Source of the DNA: Anniella stebbinsi
Lineage: Eukaryota; Chordata; Lepidosauria; Squamata; Anniellidae
Length of the DNA: 64,000 nt
Direction of reading: 5' to 3'
Assembly: GCA_029215795.1 (NCBI GenBank)
Contig: JARDYH010000007.1
Span: 17,457,763-17,521,762 of the forward strand
Each line of letters begins with the position of its first letter. The stretch's first letter is position 1. The notes beneath the pieces were generated by a model that ran no database searches, was not told where the DNA came from, and saw nothing but the letters and a program-made list of their open reading frames with translations. Positions 55,151 to 64,000 of this stretch are shown piece after piece. The translations under genes and the position numbers were made by a program.

Positions 55151-55782
55151 AGACGACATGTATACACTGTATGTTCAATTATGTACCAATATTTACACAT
55201 ACTCTGATATAATTTCCAATTATACAGGACAGTGCCCCATGAAATAAGAGTCATTCGCTCCACTAAAGCAAGCCTTCTAGAATTTGTGGTAAAAGTAGCA
55301 AATGGGGCTTTCCATGCATTGCAAGAGGTCACCTGTGATGTTAATTTCAATTCATCGCATACCGAATCTCCTTTCCTTCCCAAATCTGGTGAGATAGTCT
55401 CTATAGGCAGGTTTTGCAGTAGGCACAGACACAAATAGGATAAGAGAGAGAAAATAATTACAGCGGAATACTATTAGTTCCTGCCCTAGGGACATTCAGA
55501 AGCCAATCAAATCAGAAGTGGTCCCTATTTCAGAACGCTATAAATCAGCATGCAGGATGAAGCAGTTCAGCACCCAACGCTTGGCCTCCTAGTGAATTGA
55601 GGCCCAAAAGGGATGCGCAGGGTAATAATAGGATTTACTTTTTGCTCCTTTAACAATGTGGCCCTTGGATAGTCACTTGCCAAGAACTTGGTTCCAAGGC
55701 TGCGCTCCAGATGTGTTGGGACTGCAACTCCCATAATTCCCTGCCAGCATGGCCAATACATATCAATGGTTTGTGTTCTGAC

Positions 55783-55805
55783 TTTTTTTTTTTTTTTTTT
55801 TTTTT
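55783..55805. repeat. Poly(T) tract
   Basis: About 23 T. It may be the reverse poly(A) of a retroposed sequence, but no parent is recognised. Confidence 0.85.
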
Positions 55806-56009
55806 AGGAGACAGAACCCTAACTCATTTTCACAGTGTGCAACTGTAATCTCTCTTTCTTCACTTCATTTTGTGCTTTTTCTTCAAGGCCAGGAAAAGCA
55901 TGCGATAAGTAGCTTCCTTATAACTTAAAAAGTCTCTGATTACATCAGGGTCAGTTGCACTTCCTTCAATATATTCACCAAAAGAGCTACCCTTATGACC
56001 ATCCCCAAC

Positions 56010-56135
56010 TTCTGCCCTCCAGATGTTTTGCATTTCAACTCCCATCAGCCCCAGCCAGCAAGGCCAATGTTCAGGAATCCTGGGAGTTGTCCTCCAGATG
56101 TTTTGGGCTACGCCAGGTTGAGGAAAACTGTCACA
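56010..56135. repeat. Palindromic repeat (ccagatgttttggactacaa family)
   Basis: tctgccctccagatgttttg then catttcaactcccatcagcc, facing ggagttgtcctccagatgtt. Confidence 0.65.
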
Positions 56136-56319
56136 CTGTGACCAAGCTCCCTATCTATGCCAACACTGTCCCCATTTTGCCCCAGTGTCAAAAATGCTAA
56201 ATACATTGTCTCCCAGAGTACCTCCAGCCCTACCGCTTCTCCCTTGTGGCACCACACTTGGGGACCCACCAAGCATTAAGATTCAGTGGTTCCAGAACAG
56301 CCAAGACACTTCATTTATT

Positions 56320-56810
56320 CATTACATTTCTATACCGCCCCATAGCTGAAGCTCTCTGGGCAGTTCAGATAGATTACAAGCTATTAAAAATACACTATAC
56401 TAAAACTGTTTACATAATAAAACAGACAGCACATACATAGACAGCATATATCTACACACCAATTTTTAAACAATCAAAGGCAATCCAGGACAGATTAAAA
56501 ATTCATTATACTGCCAAATGGCTGAGAGAGGAGGACAGTTTTTACCTGGTGCCAGAAAGATAACAAAGTTGGTGCCAGGCGGGTCTCGTCAAGGCGTTCA
56601 TAACTGGGGGGGGGGCACCACTGAGAAGGCCCTCTCCGTTACTGTCACTCCCCGAGCCTTCCCTCAGGGGAGGTACCCGGAGGCGGGCCTTCGATGCTGG
56701 ACGCAGTGTATGAGTCAGCTCACGCCAGGAAAGGCACTCCATCAGGTATTGTGGTCCTGAGCCATGTAAGGCTTTATAGGTCAAAAACAGGGCCTTAAAT
56801 TGGCTCAGAA
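56320..56810 (-). mobile_element. L2-type LINE, 3' part with ORF remnant
   Basis: The reverse strand encodes FKALFLTYKALHGSGPQYL, then LRVPPLREGSGSDSNGEGLL, a frame-damaged RT C-terminal region of L2 type. The 3' UTR includes ccgccccatagctgaagctc in reverse. The longest LINE remnant here. Confidence 0.75.
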
Positions 56811-58992
56811 ACATACATGACTAAGTCTAAAACAATTACTTGGCTGCTCCTAAGCAAATATATGCAACACTATGGTCAAACTACAGAAAATATGCAGAAA
56901 AGTTTCAGAAATACCAGGAAGGAAGAAATACCAGCATACTGGAGTGTCAACTATAGCATTCATGTATTACTTCCACTGTACATTCAATTTTATTTATTTA
57001 TGTATTGCCAACATACAAAAAGCTACTGAGACAAATATCTGCATCTCCCACCCTGTGATATAGGTCAGTCTACAAGACACCCTTTTGCCTACTTTCCTCA
57101 GAGGTAGCGCCACCATCACTTGCGTGCATTTAATCCAGTCCACCTGAGAAAACAGGATCATGGCTTTTATATGGGGAGAAGGATAGAGCCCTTTTTCAGA
57201 GCTTCCTTTAACCTCTTTCACAACTCAATTACTGTGTTTGCCACGCAGCCCAGCATATGGGTAGGCCAACATCCAGGTTAGACAAGAGAATCAAATCATC
57301 CCCAGTTTCCAATCTAATATTAAAGAGCCAAGCAGAGAGAAGTTGAGAAATAGTCAGTAGTTTTTAAAACAAAACCAAACCTCAAACTAGTGTTAGCTCA
57401 CTAAACCTTACTAATGAAGATCTTAAGAGCAGCTCACCAAAACTGCTTTCACTTGGGGAAAAAGTCCACACTTTGTCTTCGGCCTAGCTGGGCCAGGATG
57501 TCCTAACAAAAATTTCAAAGCGTCAAAGTCTTTGTATTGGGCTGGGCAGTCCTCAAGGAGGGAAATTCAAACAGGTCAATTAATAGCCTGGAAGGAAATT
57601 AATAAATAGCCAGTTGCTTTCAAAAAGAAACGAAACAAACTAATTCTAGTTCACTAAACCTTACTAAGGGTTAGCAAACTGTAATGTGTTTGAGGTTTCA
57701 TTGCATTTGCCACACCAGCCACATCTTCTACGGGAGCCATTTTGTGGTGGTGTCCAAAGCAGTTTCTAAAACTTCCAAATGTGACCATGGGTCCCAAAAG
57801 GTTGGGTGCCCTTGCCCTATGCAGTGTGCTTGGTGCAAGGCAGTCAAGCAAAGAGACACTGGGAAGTCAGCAGCACAGAGTCCCATGTGAAAGTACTCCA
57901 AGACCCATTGGTGGGCCCCGGCCCACAGTTTGCGAAATGCTGAGCTAGGTAAATACCGGGCAACAAGAAATGGTGTTTAACATTTTTGTGAATGCTGCTA
58001 GTTTAGTTACAGTGTTTACTCCTACCAGCCAAAGGCAGTACCCATTCCCAAATCCATATTAATGTAATACCTGTATTAGGCCAACCACCTACCCCACCCC
58101 CCCATCACAAAAGGTGTGCAAGCTTTCAAAATCTCTAGATCTCTTCTTCATCAGGTAAGATGTTACAAAAAAGCAGTTTTGGGATGGGGTGGAATAGGGG
58201 TGAATAAAACATGCCCATGGTGAAGTCACAATGTCTGCAAGCTCAGAGTCTCAAGACAAAGTGGAGGAAGCAAAGACATTCTAATAAGGCTCTGCAGGTC
58301 ATGTGATGGTTACAGGTTGGCCCTGCAGCTACCCCTAAGACTGATGGGAAGCAGAAAGCAAAAAGTGTTGCATCTCCCATTTTGAAAATACCAAAGCCAG
58401 CTTTCACTCAGACATCCATCCTGGGAGAAATACACTGGCCCCTTTTATCGACAGATCAAAGTGAAACTAAGCAGCCTTTACATTAAGCAAGCTGGGGATA
58501 ATTGTAGAACTGGTTTAATAAGTCACAGCCTTTGCACCTCTGGAACAAGCAAACTACCTTACTATAAATGTTTTTAAGACATACATGCTTTTATCTACTC
58601 TATATGCAAGTCACTATAAATATCTTCGTTTTCAACCCCAGAACTGAAGTTATACTGACACAGACAAGAACCAACTTTTCATTCCCTTTTTCCCAAAAGA
58701 GGAGAAACAGATGAGGAAGCCCCTACTGGTGTAGGCACAGGAGAGGCTCCAGGCTGCAAAAACTGCAGTGCAAGAAAATCTTCCTACATAACTTAGTCTG
58801 CAATTCTATGCTTAAGTGTAAGCCCTATTGAACCCTGTGGGATTTACTTCCAAGTAAACACAGAGGATTTCACTGTTGCTCATTCCTGAGGAAGTCTCGC
58901 AGGACAATCTCCTCTGATTCACTTCACCAAACTCTAGGTTGCTGGTGGTAGATGTCACCTGGCCAGAAATGCTCCGGGTGTAGCTTCTTCAT

Positions 58993-59115
58993 TCTGGGCA
59001 CAATCCTATGCGCGTTTCAACAGGGGCGTGGGCAAAAGTCCTACAATCCCCAACATTCAACGTTGGGAGTCGCAGGGCTTTTCTCTCAATCTGAACACGC
59101 AAAGACTTGCGCCCT
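58993..59115. repeat. Palindromic MITE-like repeat (caatcctatgcatgtttagacag family)
   Basis: gggcacaatcctatgcgcgt at the left, acacgcaaagacttgcgccc at the right, with cctacaatccccaacattca facing gttgggagtcgcagggct. Confidence 0.55.
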
Positions 59116-59119
59116 AAGC

Positions 59120-59428
59120 TAGGGTGACCAGATAAAATCCAGGTCAGGGCTCCTGTAACTTTAACAGTTGCGGAGAAAAGGGAATTTCAGCCAGTGTCAT
59201 TTGTATGCAATTAGTTCCTGGTGAAATCACAACAGTTAAAGGTGCAGGCACTATACTAGAGTGTCCTTATACAAAAGAAGGCAGGGCCCCTGCAACTTTA
59301 ACTGTTGGGATGAAGAGGGAATTGCACCAGGAACTAATTGCATACGAATGACGCTGGCTGAAATTCCCTTTTCTCTACAACTGTTAAAGTTACATGAGCC
59401 CTGACCTGGATTTTATCTGGTCACCCTA
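59120..59428. mobile_element. Palindromic non-autonomous hAT element with perfect 8-bp TSD
   Basis: Ends TAGGGTGACC and GGTCACCCTA are perfect inverted repeats. CCCTAAGC flanks both sides (59112-59119, 59429-59436). The whole 309-bp element is nearly symmetrical: aaaatccaggtcagggctc faces gagccctgacctggatttt, and ggaatttcagccagtgtca faces tgacgctggctgaaattcc. It lies in ANKRD27 intron 1, about 240 bases from a first-exon donor. Confidence 0.9.
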
Positions 59429-59668
59429 CCCTAAGCGAGTTTCGGCCAACATACAAGCCAGATCGCAGCTGATGCCTTCGGTAAAGGGAGCCCTGCCCAG
59501 CCAGCTACCCCTCTTAACTTCCCCACATCACCCTAAAACTTTGGAAAGCAACACCCGGCGGGAGGCTCGGAGCCCTTTAACACTTTAAAGGAGGCGGGGA
59601 GGGAGGCGAGGAGACCCATCCAGGCCCCAAAGCAACAGACGCGGTACAAACGGCGACGGCAGACTTAC

Positions 59669-59881
59669 TCCTGCCGAGCGCTACTCCTGGAGTTGCCTTC
59701 CGCCCGCATGTATCCGAGGAGGAAGTAAAACCCCCTCAAGGCTGGTCAACAGCCCCAGAAAGGCCTGGAGGATATGCGGATGCCGAGGGCGCCTTCGCCC
59801 TCTCTGCGAGGCGTCGCCCCTTTCCCCAGGGCGGGCTCGAGCGCGCTGCAAACACCCACCCCCTCTCCGCCCCTGACTTAC
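59669..59881 (-). other. ANKRD27: Candidate ANKRD27 5' non-coding exon, donor A
   Basis: GTAAGT on the minus strand at 59668-59663, preceded by gctcggcaGGA, would end a non-coding first exon at 59669. The upstream limit is arbitrary. In mammals exon 1 of ANKRD27 is non-coding, which fits. Confidence 0.4.
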
Positions 59882-60130
59882 GCACTCCTGAAGTTCAGCC
59901 CCGGGTTCGCTTTCCTCCTCAGCCGGCGAGAGCGGCGAGGTCTCCTGGGCACCCCCCGCTCGTCATCCTCAACAGCCGCCCTCCCCCTGCAACAGGAGCG
60001 GCAGCAGCAGTCGCCGCCTGCGCTTTCCACCAAGCCCTCCTCCCTCTTCCCAGCCGAGCGACCGAGGCGGGCCCTACCCAGCAGGCGAGCCAATAAACCG
60101 GAGCGTTTCGCCAGCCGTTCGAGCCACGTC
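59882..60130 (-). other. ANKRD27: Candidate ANKRD27 5' non-coding exon, donor B
   Basis: A second GTAAGT at 59881-59876, preceded by caggagTGC, is an equally good donor 213 bases upstream of donor A. The upstream limit is not defined. Confidence 0.4.
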
Positions 60131-60462
60131 GGCTCAATCGGCAGCTGAAGAAGGTGGAGCTTGAGAGGCAGAGCGCGAGCAGCGGCTGCCAGAAAAGGAG
60201 ACGCGGCGCAAGGCGCGGAGAGGACGAGCGGGAGTCCGCCGGCGGCCGGGAGATGGGCTGCGAGGCTGCTTCCTGCGGGAGCTCCATGTGACCGCGGCCC
60301 GGGCTCCAGCTGCGCGCTATTTAACGGTGGCAGCCTGGGCGCTGCTTGCGGGAGAGCGAGAGAGAGAGGGAGAGCGCGCGTGGCTGTTCCTGAGCCGCTG
60401 CTGCGCGCTTAAAGGGGGCGAGGAGCGGAGCGGCTTTCCGCGTCCGAGCAAGAGCTCTGCGG

Positions 60463-60494
60463 ATCGGGGAGGGGGAGGGGGAGGGGGGGGGGAG
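60463..60494 (+). promoter_or_regulatory. G-rich tract (possible G-quadruplex) upstream of RGS9BP
   Basis: A G-run array (ggggagggggagggggaggg plus a further run of nine or more G), about 340 bases before the RGS9BP start codon, inside the CpG island. Confidence 0.6.
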
Positions 60495-60829
60495 AAGTCG
60501 ACGCGGGATTTCTTCTTACGCCGTTTCTTCGGCAGAAAGAGCGAGGGTTTCCCGGGGATGTTTGAGAGCGGCCGGCGAGGGGCGAGGGTGTTTCTCGCTC
60601 TCCAAAGATCCAGGCTTCTCGTCGCCTCCCGAGCGCCGTAGGCTCCGCGCAAAAGACACGACCGGGGCGGGCTCTGGCCATGTGCGCGGGGTCCGGCGAC
60701 GGCTCCCCGAGGCGGCTTGGGAGTCATCGGGGCTGAATTAGAGGGGTTTGCGTGTGCGAGGAGGAGGAAGAGGGCGCGCACGGTCGCCAGCAGCGGCTGC
60801 AGCCCGGCTGCGCTCTCCAGCGTTGCGCC

Positions 60830-61543
60830 ATGGTGAAGGAGGAGTGCAAAGCGTTGCTGGATGCGCTCAGCAAAGTGACCGCTTGCTACCGGCACATGGT
60901 GCTGACCATCGGGGGCACCTCGGACTCGCAGAACCTGCGCGAGGAGTTGAAGAAGACCCGGCAGAAAGCCCAGGAACTGGCGGTGGCCAATCGCAACAAG
61001 CTCACCACGGCCTTGAGGGACAAGACGGTGAACAAAGAGGACAAGGCGGAGTTCGAGAGGCTATGGGTCATCTTCTCCACCTGCATGGAGATCTTGGAGA
61101 TCGATATGCGCAGGGCCCTGGAGCTGGGCCAGGAGTTCCCCCTCAACGTGCCCAAGAAGCCCCTCATCCAGACGGGCATGAGCGGCGGCACCTCCGGGGT
61201 GGCCGCCAGGGCCATGAGTGTCCAGAATATGAAATACGAGGCGGACCACAACATAGACGTGGTGGATTTGAAGGACTTGGAGAACGAGATCAACCAGGTG
61301 GGGGAGATGATGTACGAGATGGAAATGAAAGTCAGTGTCCCGCAGTGGACGGTGGAAGCCAAGCAGGACCCCGGAGCAGAGCTGAAATCCACCATCAGCG
61401 TGGGCGCCTCCTCTATAGGCATGATCTCGGTGGAGGAAAACAAATCCTTTTGCGACATTAGCAAAGTGCTCGCGGGCATCATTTTTACAGCTGTGCTTCT
61501 GATTGCCATAATCCTGGCAGTGTGTGTAGCAAAACTCTCCTAA
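60830..61543 (+). CDS. RGS9BP: Regulator of G-protein signalling 9-binding protein (R9AP), single exon
   Basis: R9AP tethers the RGS9-1/Gbeta5L GTPase-activating complex to photoreceptor disc membranes and speeds transducin shut-off; human mutations cause bradyopsia. The uninterrupted frame encodes 237 residues (human 235). N-terminal helical bundle from [20 protein letters not shown] with [20 protein letters not shown], then [15 protein letters not shown], and the SNARE-like helix about 141-170 ([12 protein letters not shown]). Residues 213-233 form a hydrophobic anchor ending CVAKLS, as in human. The ATG has a strong context (gcgccATGG) and is the first in-frame ATG. Intronless, as in mammals. 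Head to head with ANKRD27. Confidence 0.97.
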   Translation: MVKEECKALLDALSKVTACYRHMVLTIGGTSDSQNLREELKKTRQKAQELAVANRNKLTTALRDKTVNKEDKAEFERLWVIFSTCMEILEIDMRRALELGQEFPLNVPKKPLIQTGMSGGTSGVAARAMSVQNMKYEADHNIDVVDLKDLENEINQVGEMMYEMEMKVSVPQWTVEAKQDPGAELKSTISVGASSIGMISVEENKSFCDISKVLAGIIFTAVLLIAIILAVCVAKLS

Positions 61544-62728
61544 AGTGGTGAAGGCGAGACCTGAGACGTTTTCTTTTTCTTGGATTGGGAGGGGGCGAGG
61601 CGTTTGCTTCTCCATGTTACAGTTTTCCAAGCAAAAGGGGTGGGGGGAGAGAACAGGTTGTATCCTTAGTCCTGGAATGAGCATGTGGTCTGACCAGGTA
61701 TTAACAAATTGGGAGGTTGTGCTATATTTTAGCTTTAAAGAGCAAGTCCATCCAAGGTACACCTCTATTTGCATTTTAAAAAGATATGGTGTCTGTTTGC
61801 TGGGCCCTTCATGGTTAATAATATATCAATATCACAACTACCAACCATAGTAGGGATTTGATTGCTATTTATAGATTGTTCTCAGTCACCAGAAATGAGT
61901 ATTGTTTGTACATTGGCTCTGAAGGTGGTCCATGTTTACAAAATGAGTTGCAAATTGCACAGAATTTGGAGGTGGGAGCAAACTAATACACAAGCTGGAG
62001 AAATTTAGGAATTATATATGATTTCCTTCAAACAGAAAGGATGTTATGACTTGAACCAAGGACTTATTTTCTCCCTCTAAAATATGTCTACTTTTTTTTT
62101 TTTTTATCCCTGGAAGCTAACCTTGAGAATATTTGTTTTTGGAATCAAAATGGTATATTTGAACTGTTTGTCGGAGTATTAGGGAAAGGATCTAATTGCA
62201 CTTTTTTTTACACAGCATACAATGTGAAAAGCGATCCAAATCTACAGATTAAGCACCCTTAACAGGGATCTTAAGAAGCCCTGTTTTCACTTCACTGTTG
62301 CATAATGTATTCTATCACTTATGTTTTGCAGGGAGGGTAGGGGAAAGCTCTGCTTCTTAGTACTAGTTCAGGTTCTTTGTTTTATGCCAGTCAAATTTAA
62401 ATGCTATTTTAATTTTAATGCACCAGACTGATCTACAGAGAGAGAGAGAGAGAATAAGGCTTACTTCCAAGGATGTGTTCACTTTACCCCCTTGAAATCA
62501 TTTATGGCTGAATCCCATGTATACCTCTCTGGAAGTATGCCCTATTGAGCTCAGTGGGATTTAATTCTGAATTAATATGCATAGGATCACACTGTACCAC
62601 TTACCTGGGCTTAATGTTTTGTGCATTGAAGTTGAACAAATGGGATGTGTATAACAGTCAAGTTAGAGTGCAACGTGATCTTAAACATGTTTAAGGTTTT
62701 GTTTAGAAATAAGCCATGCTGAATTAAA
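61544..62728 (+). other. RGS9BP: RGS9BP 3' flank / probable 3' UTR
   Basis: No clean AATAAA was found; ATTAAA at 62723-62728 is one weak candidate, and it lies within a palindromic repeat. The true end is unknown. Contains a T run at about 62091-62106 and (GA)n at 62437-62453. Confidence 0.3.
62505..62592. repeat. Palindromic repeat (agtaagtcccattgaa type)
   Basis: ggaagtatgccctattgagc then tcagtgggatttaattctga and ttaatatgcataggatcaca. A second diverged copy at 62700-62765, another at 58797-58872. Confidence 0.5.
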
Positions 62729-62959
62729 TAGGACTTACTCCCTGGTACGTGTGTTTAGGGCTGAAGTCTTAAAATGTAAGGCTCTTGTGCTAATTTAGGT
62801 TTGCAGACTGCAGCCTCAGTCTAAAATCTGGAGTATTCTTAAGTGGAAGCAATTTCTACTTATTTCAGTGGAACTTGCTTGCATCAAATGTGTCAGGGTT
62901 GGATCTAAACCTTTTTGTTGTTTGAAAACAATGTAGCGGGATGTTAAAAATTATGTTGA

Positions 62960-63100
62960 AAACATATGAAGCTGCCTTCTAGCGAGCCAGAGCATTGGTC
63001 TAGCTAGCTCAGCATTGTCTATGCGAATTGACAGTGATCATCAAGGATTTCACACAACCCTACCTGAAGCTGCCTGGGATTCTATAGAACAAATAAGAGA
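62960..63100 (-). mobile_element. tRNA-derived SINE (family A) 3' half, reverse
   Basis: catatgaagctgccttctag, then cagagcattggtctagctag. Diverged tail half. Confidence 0.5.
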
Positions 63101-63555
63101 TCTGATCTCACGTTGACAGTCTGAGGTTTACACATGTGCATCTCCTATTACTGTTAATGGGATTTATATAGGTACCTGCAGCAATCAAGGAGATTAGAAT
63201 CAATCTTGTAATCTTGTCATTCCCAAGAACTGGCACTAATATGACTTGGATGGCAGTGTTTGGGCCTATGGCTAAGACAAGGTCCTTGAAAGTAAATGGC
63301 ATAAATGGAATATAAACCTAGGATTTGAGCTCTACATGGAACAATTTAGTTTTCCAAAGGAATAGGTTTATCAGTATCCGGTAGAAATATTTTAAGATGT
63401 GTTCATGGAATTAATAACTTAAGAGTATATAAATCCACTCTCTCAAGACAATGCATGAGGCACAGCAGAAATGTCTTTCTCCCTATGTAAGCAAGGCCCT
63501 GCCTGAAATAGCTTTTAATCTAAAGTGCAGCACATTATTCATCGTGATAACACAA
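63101..63555. other. Unassigned sequence
   Basis: No exon, repeat family or conserved motif recognised. Confidence 0.4.
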
Positions 63556-63882
63556 AACCCACCGTGAGTTAATTAACCCTAGAAGATCTAGGGCACCTGC
63601 CATCCGCCATTATGAATATGCAACTCACAACCAGAGGATTTTGTGTTGTGCAAACCTGTCAATGGGGGTTGAGAGTTAAACAACACTCATATAACCCACG
63701 GTCTGTTGCAGGGTTCTACAAGCTTTGTTTAATCCTCAAATAACCTCTGCTGGCTGGGTTCATACAACACGACAAACCCCAGTTGGGGTTTGCGTATTCA
63801 TAATGGTGACCAGCATGCGCCACAGCTTGTTGAGGTGTTAATTAATCCACAGTGGGCTGTCGTGTCATGTGAACTGGCCCAA
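63556..63882. repeat. ccatggtt-related palindromic MITE-like sequence
   Basis: At the right, gggttcatacaacacgacaa faces tcgtgtcatgtgaactggcc as inverted ends of one element (about 63757-63882). The left part carries degraded related words (cacaaaacccaccgtgagtt). Confidence 0.5.
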
Positions 63883-64000
63883 TGGCTTGTCAAGAACAAT
63901 TTACTCAAATGCAGTTTTTGATTTCGCTCATTCAAAACTACAAAGTTCCTTGTAGCCATTTGAATGTGTTGGCCTGTTTTGTAACAAATAGTTTTTTCAA

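Larger units (their letters stand above)
59580..61480. promoter_or_regulatory. CpG island shared by ANKRD27 (-) and RGS9BP (+)
   Basis: Base composition rises sharply in G+C and CpG from about 59.58 kb through the RGS9BP coding region. It contains both candidate ANKRD27 5' donors and the RGS9BP 5' UTR, suggesting a bidirectional promoter. Transcription starts cannot be placed from sequence alone. Confidence 0.75.

Noticed and set aside
58090..58440. Segment ctctagatctcttcttcatc, reminiscent of a repeat seen in other reptiles
   Set aside because: Could not define ends, orientation or family, so not listed as a feature.
59774..60148. 124-codon plus-strand ORF in the CpG island
   Set aside because: Low-complexity Pro/Ser/Arg product expected in CpG-rich sequence; no homology recognised.
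60752..60829. 26-residue N-terminal extension of RGS9BP
   Set aside because: It begins with GTG, not ATG. The ATG at 60830 has strong context and matches the family start.
60748..61461. 237-codon frame beginning at TTG, overlapping RGS9BP
   Set aside because: Wrong frame relative to R9AP, non-ATG start, low-complexity Gly/Arg-rich product.
60886..61774. Antisense open frames of 207 and 237 codons over RGS9BP
   Set aside because: Shadows of a GC-rich coding exon on the other strand; no family resemblance.

Overview
This is a 64 kb piece of a vertebrate nuclear genome, most likely from a squamate reptile (lizard or snake). The evidence is GT/AG-spliced genes, a CpG island, and a dense load of CR1 and L2 LINE 3' ends, tRNA-derived SINEs and palindromic non-autonomous DNA transposons of the kinds common in squamates. 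The species cannot be named from sequence alone. No prokaryotic, viral or organellar genes were seen.

Three protein-coding genes are present, in the same order as on human chromosome 19q13: PDCD5 (+), ANKRD27/VARP (-), RGS9BP (+). The last three coding exons of PDCD5 lie at 583-3607. PDCD5 and ANKRD27 are tail to tail, with about 1.4 kb between their predicted 3' ends. ANKRD27 fills 5.2-59.9 kb on the minus strand. I reconstructed 28 coding exons that join in frame to 3180 nt (1059 residues plus stop; the human protein is 1050 aa). It has an N-terminal region, a VPS9 domain, two ankyrin blocks, two CxxxCxCxxC zinc microdomains and a divergent C-terminal tail. RGS9BP, the single-exon membrane anchor for RGS9-1/Gbeta5 in photoreceptors, lies at 60830-61543. 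It is head to head with ANKRD27 across a CpG island of about 2 kb.

Introns and flanks are full of repeats. There are at least two tRNA-SINE families, CR1/L3-like and L2 LINE ends, and five families of palindromic MITE-like elements. Two of the MITEs have clear 8-bp target-site duplications typical of hAT transposons. A homogeneous 31-bp minisatellite (26 units, no indels) lies in the ANKRD27 intron between coding exons 15 and 16. An old tandem duplication of about 200 bp has copied the end of coding exon 17.

The three genes act in separate processes: apoptosis and chaperonin-linked PDCD5, endosomal trafficking (VARP with Rab32/38, Rab21, VAMP7 and retromer), and phototransduction recovery (R9AP). 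They are a conserved neighbourhood, not a pathway. I found no convincing new gene system. The most unusual items are the minisatellite, a perfect 43-bp hairpin inside a hAT element, the exon-duplication remnant, and two candidate alternative ANKRD27 first exons.
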